Source of the DNA: Pseudomonadota bacterium
Lineage (GTDB): Bacteria > Pseudomonadota > Gammaproteobacteria > Burkholderiales > SHXO01
DNA length: 7,667 nt
NCBI GenBank assembly: GCA_023430065.1
Contig: JAEZCG010000135.1
Location: forward strand, 1-7,667
Reading direction: 5' to 3'
Part shown: positions 1 to 5,779 of the stretch, one piece after another
Layout of the letters: each line of letters starts with the position of its first letter
Position numbering within the stretch: the stretch's first letter is position 1
Position numbers and translations under genes: made by a program
Notes under the pieces: generated by a model
What the model saw: the letters and a program-made list of their open reading frames with translations, nothing else
What the model was told of the DNA's origin: nothing
Database searches by the model: none

Positions 1-84
1 TTCCTGCCCGAACGTGGCGTCCTGGCGAGACCGGCCGCTCCGAAGCCCCGGAGCGCGGTTGCCGGCCCGATCTGCAGTCCCGGC
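1..84. other. Non-coding left edge, downstream of the SDR gene
   Basis: This short stretch follows the stop codon of the leftward SDR gene. I see no credible reading frame in it. It holds one GC-rich inverted repeat (36-55, listed separately). A second small palindrome, GGCCT-AC-AGGCC at 82-93, runs across the SDR stop codon. Nothing else is recognisable. Confidence 0.6.
36..55 (-). terminator. Candidate hairpin downstream of the SDR gene, no T-tract
   Basis: CGCTCCG (36-42) and CGGAGCG (49-55) are perfect inverted repeats around a six-base loop. They would form a seven-base-pair GC-rich stem about 30 bases past the SDR stop. No run of T follows on either strand, so it is not a textbook intrinsic terminator. 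It could be a weak or Rho-assisted end, or chance in GC-rich DNA. Confidence 0.3.
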
Positions 85-861
85 CTACAGGCCCGGCGCC
101 CCGCTGGCCAGGAATCCGCCATCGACGGGCATGGTGATGCCGGTGGTGTAGGAGGCCTCGTCCGAGACGAGGTACATCACCGCCGCGGCGATCTCGCCGG
201 TGGAGCCGTAGCGGTTCATCGGGATGGCACTGGAGTACTCCTTGCGGAACCGGTCGGTGTGCAGCACGCGGGTCATCGGCGTGTCGACCGGTCCGGGCGC
301 CACGGCATTGACGGTGATGCCGTATTCGGCGAGTTCGACCGCCATCTGCCGCGTGAGCGCGATCACCGCACCCTTCGAGGTGCCGTAGGCCGTACGGCCC
401 TTGCCCACGGCACGCATGCCGGCCACGGAGGCGACGTTCACGATCCGGCCCCAGCGCCGCTTTACCATCAGCCGCGCGGCATGCTGGGCGCACAGCAGCG
501 TCCCCGTCACGTTCACGTTCATCGTCGCCAGGAAGTTGTCGAGCGGAAACTCCAGGAACGAGAACAGCTTCGCGATGCCGGCGCAGTTGACCTGCACGTC
601 GCAGCGCCCGTAATCCGCTTCGACTCTGGCGAAGGCCGCCGACACGGATCCCGGCCGACTGACGTCGAGTTCGATCGCGCTGGCCTGGTCGCCGGCGCTG
701 CGCAGCCGTGCCGCGGTCGCTTCGGCACTGGTCACGTCCAGATCGGCGACCAGCACCGTCAGGCCCGCATGCGCGAGCCGTTCGCACACTTCGGCGCCGA
801 TGCCCTTGGCCCCGCCGGTGACCAGCGCGACGCGTGGCGCAGCGCTTTCGTGCCCTTGCAT
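85..861 (-). CDS. SDR-family NAD(P)-dependent oxidoreductase, possible 3-hydroxyacyl-CoA dehydrogenase
   Basis: This 258-residue protein is the usual length for a classical short-chain dehydrogenase/reductase, a soluble cytoplasmic enzyme. Seen in the sequence: the Rossmann dinucleotide motif TGGAKGIG (15-22); an acidic residue, D40, at the end of the second strand, which in this family favours NAD over NADP; NCAG (92-95), the NNAG-type motif; and the catalytic tetrad N117, S145, Y159, K163. A PG motif (189-190) and a VDGG near the C-terminus complete the fold. The start is well supported: an AGGAGG at 872-877 lies ten bases upstream of the ATG. The gene is divergent from an acyl-CoA dehydrogenase/thiolase operon, so oxidation of a 3-hydroxyacyl-CoA is a reasonable inference. 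FabG-like or other alcohol dehydrogenase roles are equally compatible, because SDR substrates cannot be read from motifs. Family assignment is sure; substrate is not. Confidence 0.95.
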   Translation of the reverse strand: MQGHESAAPRVALVTGGAKGIGAEVCERLAHAGLTVLVADLDVTSAEATAARLRSAGDQASAIELDVSRPGSVSAAFARVEADYGRCDVQVNCAGIAKLFSFLEFPLDNFLATMNVNVTGTLLCAQHAARLMVKRRWGRIVNVASVAGMRAVGKGRTAYGTSKGAVIALTRQMAVELAEYGITVNAVAPGPVDTPMTRVLHTDRFRKEYSSAIPMNRYGSTGEIAAAVMYLVSDEASYTTGITMPVDGGFLASGAPGL

Positions 862-871
862 GGATGCACAC

Positions 872-877
872 CCTCCT
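872..877 (-). promoter_or_regulatory. Ribosome binding site of the SDR gene
   Basis: On the minus strand this reads AGGAGG, a full Shine-Dalgarno match, ten bases before the ATG at 861. It fixes the SDR start. It contrasts with the divergent acyl-CoA dehydrogenase, which has no such site. Confidence 0.8.
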
Positions 878-890
878 GAGGAAGGCGCTC

Positions 891-896
891 ATTCTA
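891..896 (-). promoter_or_regulatory. Candidate -10 element for the SDR gene
   Basis: On the minus strand this reads TAGAAT, five of six bases of the TATAAT consensus. Transcription would begin near 884 and give a leader of about 23 bases that contains the AGGAGG. No good -35 hexamer sits 16-18 bases upstream. A TTGGCA on the minus strand (933-938) is too far away, with 36 bases between. The call therefore rests on the -10 and the sensible leader length. Confidence 0.35.
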
Positions 897-943
897 CCGA
901 CGTTCCCGCGCGCGCCCGACCGGTGGGTGCCTGCCAAACCCAA

Positions 944-949
944 TACAAT
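944..949 (+). promoter_or_regulatory. Candidate -10 element for the acyl-CoA dehydrogenase operon
   Basis: TACAAT matches five of six bases of TATAAT and stands out as AT-rich in a GC-rich gap. It ends six bases before the ATG at 956, so a normal start site would fall on or next to the ATG and the message would be leaderless. The region where a -35 would lie (about 920-927) has no TTGACA-like hexamer, so the promoter would need an activator or be weak. Confidence 0.35.
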
Positions 950-955
950 CCTCGA

Positions 956-2104
956 ATGTCCCTTGAATTCCGCCCCGCCTGGCTCGATGCCGACCTCGAG
1001 CGCTACCGCGACACGGTCGAGCGCTTCGTCGAGCACGAGATGCTTCCGCAGGACGCGGCCGCGCGCGTGCAGGGCCATGTCGGCCATGAACTGTGGCGCC
1101 GGGCCGGGGCGCTGGGGTTGTTGTGCAGCGACGTGCCCGAGCGATACGGCGGCGGAGGCGGCGACTTCCGCCACGAGGCCGTGTTCTACGAGGCGATGGC
1201 GCGGCGTGGACTGAGCGGCATGAGCGCCTCGGTGCACAGCATCGTCGCCCATTACCTGCTCAACCACGGCACGCCGGCGCAGCGCGAGCGCTATCTGCCC
1301 GCGATGGCGCGCGGGGAGCTGGTGGGGGCCATCGCCATGACCGAACCCGACGCGGGATCGGATCTGCAGGCCATCCGCACCCGCGCCGAGCGGCGCGGCG
1401 AGCGCTACCGGATCAACGGCTCCAAGACCTTCATCAGCAACGGCTATCTTGCGGGGCTGGTGCTGGTGGTCGCGAAGACCGATCCGTCGCAGCGCGCACG
1501 CGGGATCTCGATCGTCATCGTCGAGACGCGCGAGGCAGCAGGCTTCCGTGTCGGCCGCGTGCTGGACAAGATCGGCATGAAGGCGCAGGACACCGCCGAG
1601 CTGTTCTTCGACGATGTCGAGGTGCCGGTGGACAATCTCCTGGGCGGCGAGCCCGGTCAGGGCTTCGTCCAGCTGATGAGCGACCTTCCCTACGAACGCC
1701 TGATGATCGGCGTGATCGCGGTGGCCTCGATGGAAGGCGCGTATCGCGCGACGCTCGAACACGTGCGCCAGCGCCGGGCGTTCGGGCAGGCGGTCGCGGA
1801 GTTCCAGAACACCCGGTTCAAGCTGGCCGAGATCGCCACGGCGATCTCGGTGGCGCGGACCTACGTCGACCGTTGCGTGGCGGACTATCTGGCGGGACGG
1901 TTGGATGCCGTGTCGGCGTCGATGTGCAAGCTGTGGACGACGGAGCAGCAGTGCAAGGTGATCGACGAGTGCGTGCAACTGCACGGCGGTTACGGCTACA
2001 TGAACGAATATCTCGTCGCCCGCCTGTATGCGGACGCGCGGGTGCAACGAATCTATGGTGGCACGAGCGAGATCATGAAGGAGGTGATCGCGCGCGGCTT
2101 GTGA
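956..2104 (+). CDS. Acyl-CoA dehydrogenase, FAD-dependent (LCAD/isovaleryl-CoA dehydrogenase-like)
   Basis: This 382-residue protein catalyses alpha,beta-dehydrogenation of an acyl-CoA, the first step of beta-oxidation, passing electrons from FAD to an electron-transfer flavoprotein. Both family signatures are intact: MTEPDAGSD (128-136) and QLHGGYGY (341-348) with the following acidic and basic residues. The C-terminus has IYGGTSEI (366-373). At the position where medium-chain enzymes carry the catalytic Glu (YEGT) this protein has G368. The base is instead probably E247 in LPYERLMIG, the site used by long-chain and isovaleryl-CoA dehydrogenases. The frame is open back to 800, but the ATG at 956 gives the usual family length and N-terminus. 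There is no Shine-Dalgarno before it, and a -10-like TACAAT lies just upstream. The thiolase follows after 17 bases. Chain length and branching of the substrate cannot be told from the sequence. Confidence 0.95.
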   Translation: MSLEFRPAWLDADLERYRDTVERFVEHEMLPQDAAARVQGHVGHELWRRAGALGLLCSDVPERYGGGGGDFRHEAVFYEAMARRGLSGMSASVHSIVAHYLLNHGTPAQRERYLPAMARGELVGAIAMTEPDAGSDLQAIRTRAERRGERYRINGSKTFISNGYLAGLVLVVAKTDPSQRARGISIVIVETREAAGFRVGRVLDKIGMKAQDTAELFFDDVEVPVDNLLGGEPGQGFVQLMSDLPYERLMIGVIAVASMEGAYRATLEHVRQRRAFGQAVAEFQNTRFKLAEIATAISVARTYVDRCVADYLAGRLDAVSASMCKLWTTEQQCKVIDECVQLHGGYGYMNEYLVARLYADARVQRIYGGTSEIMKEVIARGL

Positions 2105-2109
2105 TGCTC

Positions 2110-2114
2110 AGGAG
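2110..2114 (+). promoter_or_regulatory. Ribosome binding site of the thiolase gene
   Basis: AGGAG lies seven bases before the ATG at 2122, within the 17-base gap after the acyl-CoA dehydrogenase stop. It supports the chosen start and translation from a shared message. Confidence 0.75.
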
Positions 2115-2121
2115 AATCTGA

Positions 2122-3297
2122 ATGGCAGAGGCATATATCGTCGAGGCGGTGCGCACAGCCGGCGGGCGGCGCGGGGGAAGGCTGGCGGGCTGGCATCCGG
2201 TGGATTTGGCGGCGCACGTGCTCGATGCCCTGGTCGAGCGCAGCGGGGTCGATCCCGCGGCGGTCGACGACGTCATCCTGGGGTGCGTCATGCAGGGCGG
2301 GGAGCAGTCGATGAACATTGCGCGCAATGCGGTTCTCGCCTCGCGCCTGCCGCGCACGGTGCCCGGTACGACCATCGACCGCCAGTGCGGCTCCTCCCAG
2401 CAGGCGCTGCACTTCGCTGCCCAGGCGGTCATGTCCGGCGTGAACGACGTGGTGATCGCCGGTGGCGTCGAGAGCATGACGCGCGTGCCCATGTTCAGCA
2501 CCGCGCTTCTCGCGCAGAAGGCCGGCATGGGCTACTACCAGGACTGCAGCCTGCGCAGCCGCTATCCGCAGGACTTCAGCCAGTTCAGCGGCGCGGAGAT
2601 GCTGGCGCAGCAGCACGGCCTGTCCAAGGATCGGCTCGACGAGTACGCGTTGAGCAGCCATCGCAAGGCTGCAGCCGCGTCGGAGGGTGGCGCCTTCGCG
2701 GCGGAGATCGTGCCAGTGCCGGTGCGTGGTGCGCAGGGCGAGCCGACCGGGGAGATGCACACCGTGGACGAGGGCATCCGCTTCGACGCGTCGCTGGAGG
2801 GCATTCGCAGTGTCAAGCTGTTGCGCGAAGGCGGTGTCATCACGGCCGCCAACGCCAGCCAACTGTGCGACGGCGCCAGCGCCGTCCTGGTGGCCAGCGA
2901 CCGTGGCCTGAAGGCGCTCGGATTGACGCCGATGGCGCGCGTGCACCACATGAGCGTGCTGGGCGGCGATCCGGTGGTGATGCTCGATACGCCGCTCGAT
3001 GCCTCGCGGCGTGCACTGCAGCGTGCCGGCATGCGCATCGGCGAGATCGATCTGTACGAGGTCAACGAGGCCTTCGCTCCGGTCCCGCTGGCGTGGCTGC
3101 AGGCGCTCGATGCAGACCCGGCGCGGTTGAACGTCCACGGCGGCGCCATCGCGCTCGGCCACCCTCTCGGCAGCTCCGGGACCAAGCTGATGACCACACT
3201 CCTGCACGCCATGCGGCGACAGGGTGCACACTTCGGACTGCAGACCATGTGCGAGGGGGGCGGGATGGCGAACGTCACGATCGTGGAGCGGCTGTAG
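2122..3297 (+). CDS. Acetyl-CoA C-acyltransferase (thiolase)
   Basis: This 391-residue protein has the standard length of a thiolase. It would cleave a 3-ketoacyl-CoA with CoA to acetyl-CoA and a shortened acyl-CoA; biosynthetic condensation of acetyl-CoA is the reverse alternative. The full catalytic set is visible: nucleophile C89 in QCGSSQQAL, N315 in NEAF (315-318), H347 in GHPLG, and general acid/base C377 in MCEGGG. The NVHGGAIALGHP block (337-348) matches the second family signature. The SRYPQDFSQFSGAEM stretch and the C-terminus resemble degradative thiolases of acyl-CoA or steroid side-chain type more than PhaA-type enzymes, but this is only a resemblance from memory. An AGGAG supports the start. 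The position behind an acyl-CoA dehydrogenase favours a degradative role. The enzyme is probably a cytoplasmic homotetramer by family knowledge. Confidence 0.95.
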   Translation: MAEAYIVEAVRTAGGRRGGRLAGWHPVDLAAHVLDALVERSGVDPAAVDDVILGCVMQGGEQSMNIARNAVLASRLPRTVPGTTIDRQCGSSQQALHFAAQAVMSGVNDVVIAGGVESMTRVPMFSTALLAQKAGMGYYQDCSLRSRYPQDFSQFSGAEMLAQQHGLSKDRLDEYALSSHRKAAAASEGGAFAAEIVPVPVRGAQGEPTGEMHTVDEGIRFDASLEGIRSVKLLREGGVITAANASQLCDGASAVLVASDRGLKALGLTPMARVHHMSVLGGDPVVMLDTPLDASRRALQRAGMRIGEIDLYEVNEAFAPVPLAWLQALDADPARLNVHGGAIALGHPLGSSGTKLMTTLLHAMRRQGAHFGLQTMCEGGGMANVTIVERL

Positions 3298-3308
3298 CCG
3301 GGCGTCCG

Positions 3309-5756
3309 GTGGACGAGGATCCGGGGCGCTATCGCGAGCAGGTCCGGGCCGAGCAGGTGCGCATGCTCTATGCACAGCTGCCCTCGGCGCTCGCGGGTAC
3401 CGGGATCGTGGGCGTGTTCGTCGTCGTGGTGCTGTGGCGTGCCGTGCCCCCTGCCTGGCTGGTGCCCTGGCTGTCGCTGCTTGCCCTCGCCATCGTCGGA
3501 CGCATTGCGCTGCGGCGCGCGTATTACCGTGCGGCACCGGGGGCGGAGCATGCGCTGACCTGGGGCCGGCGCTTCGTCGGCGGAGCGCTGATCTCCGGGG
3601 TGATATGGGGAGCGGCCGGCATGTTTCCGGTCCGGCAGGGGGCAGCCCTGGAGGAGCTGTTCCTGCTGTTCGTGCTGGCGGGACTCGCGGCGGGCGCGAT
3701 GTCCACGCTCTCGGCCTATCGCGGCGCCTATGCGGCGTTTCTTCTGCCCGCCATCGCGCCCTTCGGCATGAAGCTGTTGCTGCGCGAGGGCGACATGTAC
3801 CTCGCCATGGGCGCCATGCTGGTCATTTTCGTGGTGCTGATGTCGCTGATCTCGGCGCGCCATCATCGCTCGGTCCTGGATTCCCTTCGATTCCGCTTCG
3901 CTAATCGCGATCTGATCACGGACCTGACCGTTGCCCACGAGCAGCAGCAGGCCATCAACAAGGAACTGGAAGCACAGGCGCACGAGCGCCAGCGCATCGG
4001 CGAGGCCCTGCAGCACGCGTACGACGAGCTCGAGCTCAAGGTTCACGAGCGCACCGAACAGCTGGCGCAGGCCAACGAGGTGCTGCAGGGCGAGAAGGAG
4101 TTGTTCCGCGTGACCCTGGCGAGCATCGGCGATGCGGTGATCACCACCGACGCCTGGGCGCGCATCACCTATCTCAACGCGGTCGCCGAGCGCATGACCG
4201 GCTGGCAGGATGCAGCGGCCCACGGTCGTCCGCTGGCAGAAGTGTTCCGCGCGGTGGACGACGCGACCCAGGCGCCGGTGGAGGACCTGGCGATGCGCTG
4301 CCTGTCGAGCAATGCGAACGTGGTGCTGGTCGATCGCTGCGTGATGACGACGCGCGACCAGCGCAAGCGCCACATCGAAATGTCCGTCGCCGCCATCCGC
4401 GACGGGAAAAGCGCCACCATCGGCGTGGTACTGGTCCTGCGCGACGTGACGCAGGAGCGCACGCTCACGCAGCAGCTCGCCCACCAGGCGACCCATGACG
4501 CGCTCACCGGCCTGGTCAATCGTCTCGAGTTCGAGCGCCGGCTTGCCGCGCTGATTCCCGCGGCCGGAGCACACACACCGCACGCGCTGCTGTACCTCGA
4601 CCTCGACCAGTTCAAGGTGGTCAACGACACCTGCGGACATGCCGCCGGCGACGACCTGCTGCGCCAGGTGGCGGCCGTGATGCGCACCAAGCTGCGCGCC
4701 AAGGACACGCTGGCGCGCCTGGGAGGCGACGAGTTCGGCGTCCTGCTCGAGCATTGCAGTGCGAGCGAGGCGCGGCGCATCGCCAACGCACTGCGCGAGC
4801 TGCTTCAGGGATTCCGCTTCGTGTGGGCCGGCAAGTCCTTCACGATCGGGGTGAGTATCGGTCTGGTGCCCATCACTCACCCAGGCGACACCCTGGCAGG
4901 CATCTTCAGCGCAGCCGACAGCTCCTGCTACGCGGCCAAGGAGATGGGTCGCAACCGCGTGCACATCTATCACGCGGGCGACAGCGTGCTGGCGCAGCGC
5001 GATGGCGAGATGCGCTGGATGCCGCGCATCCAGCATGCGCTCGCGGAGGACCGCTTCCGGCTGTACTGGCAGCGCATTCAGCCAGTGTCCCCCGCCGAGG
5101 CCGGCGAGCCGCGCGGCGAGGTGCTGCTACGCATGCTCGACGAGAGCGGGCGGCTGGTGCTGCCAGGCGCCTTCCTGCCGGCCGCCGAACGTTACGGGCT
5201 GATGCTGGCGATCGACCGCTGGGTCGTGCAGCACAGCGTGGCGGCCTTGGCGACCCGGCAGGAGGACCAACCCGGTGCGGTGTTCTCGATCAACATCTCC
5301 GGCCACTCGCTCGCGTCGAACGAGTTCCTGGACTTCGTCAGCGATGCACTCGATGCGCGCGGCGTGCGCGGGGACAGGATGTGCTTCGAGATCACGGAGA
5401 CCTCGGCGGCGTCCGAACTCGGTCATGCATTGCGCTTCATCGACTCCCTCAAGGGGCGCGGTTGCCGCTTCGCTCTGGACGACTTCGGTACCGGACTGTC
5501 CTCGTTCAGTTACCTGAAGACGCTACCCATCGACTATTTGAAGATCGACGGCGCGTTCGTCGCCGGCCTGATGACCAATGACGTCGACAAGGCGATGGTG
5601 GAAGCGGTCCATCACATCGGCAAAATGATGGGCCTGGAGACGATCGCGGAATGCGTGGATCGCGACGCGATCCTGCCGGTGCTGCGCAGAATCGGTGTGG
5701 ACTACGCCCAGGGCTACGCACTCGGTCATCCACAACCGCTCGTGCTGGCTGCCTGA
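3309..5756 (+). CDS. Membrane PAS-GGDEF-EAL cyclic-di-GMP synthase/phosphodiesterase
   Basis: This is an 815-residue protein. Six hydrophobic segments (about 26-43, 48-66, 89-106, 116-134, 140-158, 163-182) form an N-terminal membrane module I cannot name. A likely coiled coil follows (about 200-262), then a PAS domain (about 262-385), a GGDEF domain (about 388-550) and an EAL domain (about 568-813). The diguanylate cyclase site looks active: D431, N439 and GGDEF at 472-476. An RxxD inhibitory site (R463, D466) lies five residues upstream of it. The phosphodiesterase site also looks complete: E604 in EVLLR (EVL in place of EAL), N662, E694 and E697 in EITET, DDFGTG (724-729), K745, D747, E781 and Q801. 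The GTG start lies 11 bases after the thiolase stop and keeps the RAEQVRMLY segment before the first helix; no good ribosome site precedes it. An ATG at 3363 (797 residues) is the alternative. Net direction of activity and the signal sensed are unknown. Confidence 0.93.
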   Translation: MDEDPGRYREQVRAEQVRMLYAQLPSALAGTGIVGVFVVVVLWRAVPPAWLVPWLSLLALAIVGRIALRRAYYRAAPGAEHALTWGRRFVGGALISGVIWGAAGMFPVRQGAALEELFLLFVLAGLAAGAMSTLSAYRGAYAAFLLPAIAPFGMKLLLREGDMYLAMGAMLVIFVVLMSLISARHHRSVLDSLRFRFANRDLITDLTVAHEQQQAINKELEAQAHERQRIGEALQHAYDELELKVHERTEQLAQANEVLQGEKELFRVTLASIGDAVITTDAWARITYLNAVAERMTGWQDAAAHGRPLAEVFRAVDDATQAPVEDLAMRCLSSNANVVLVDRCVMTTRDQRKRHIEMSVAAIRDGKSATIGVVLVLRDVTQERTLTQQLAHQATHDALTGLVNRLEFERRLAALIPAAGAHTPHALLYLDLDQFKVVNDTCGHAAGDDLLRQVAAVMRTKLRAKDTLARLGGDEFGVLLEHCSASEARRIANALRELLQGFRFVWAGKSFTIGVSIGLVPITHPGDTLAGIFSAADSSCYAAKEMGRNRVHIYHAGDSVLAQRDGEMRWMPRIQHALAEDRFRLYWQRIQPVSPAEAGEPRGEVLLRMLDESGRLVLPGAFLPAAERYGLMLAIDRWVVQHSVAALATRQEDQPGAVFSINISGHSLASNEFLDFVSDALDARGVRGDRMCFEITETSAASELGHALRFIDSLKGRGCRFALDDFGTGLSSFSYLKTLPIDYLKIDGAFVAGLMTNDVDKAMVEAVHHIGKMMGLETIAECVDRDAILPVLRRIGVDYAQGYALGHPQPLVLAA

Positions 5757-5758
5757 GA

Positions 5759-5779
5759 CGGGCGCGCGTCAGACGCCCG
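5759..5779. terminator. Candidate hairpin between the two convergent genes
   Basis: CGGGCG (5759-5764) and CGCCCG (5774-5779) are inverted repeats around a nine-base loop. They occupy the 12-base gap between the convergent stops and run into the 3' end of the minus-strand gene. A smaller alternative stem, GCGT-CAG-ACGC, lies inside (5766-5776). There is no T-tract on either side, so a bidirectional terminator is only a weak possibility. Confidence 0.25.

Noticed and set aside
800..955. N-terminal extension of the acyl-CoA dehydrogenase frame
   Set aside because: It overlaps the start of the divergent SDR gene and adds 52 residues that do not look like the family. The ATG at 956 gives the normal length.
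2051..2074. Acyl-CoA dehydrogenase read as catalytically dead because the C-terminal Glu is Gly
   Set aside because: Long-chain and isovaleryl enzymes use a Glu on another helix, and E247 sits in the matching LPYERL context.
1093..2121. A 342-codon plus-strand frame overlapping the acyl-CoA dehydrogenase, ending just before the thiolase start
   Set aside because: It is an Arg/Gly-rich shadow of the dehydrogenase frame with no domain, although its end abuts the thiolase start.
2283..3308. Upstream in-frame extension of the GGDEF-EAL reading frame through the thiolase gene
   Set aside because: The extension is an out-of-frame shadow of the thiolase, Arg/Gly-rich and without a domain. The hydrophobic N-terminal module starts only after 3309, so the GTG at 3309 was chosen.
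2053..3537. A 494-codon minus-strand open frame opposite the thiolase
   Set aside because: Same reasoning: low-information Arg/Ala/His-rich translation opposite a certain gene, with no motif.
2562..5036. An 824-codon open frame on the minus strand, antisense to the thiolase and GGDEF-EAL genes
   Set aside because: It lies wholly opposite two genes with complete catalytic motifs. Its translation is rich in His, Arg, Gln and Ala with no recognisable domain, as expected for antisense frames in GC-rich DNA where stop codons are rare.
5118..5129. EAL domain read as degenerate because it has EVL rather than EAL
   Set aside because: The metal-binding Glu is kept, the change is Ala to Val, and the other catalytic residues (N662, E694, D724, D725, K745, E781, Q801) are present.
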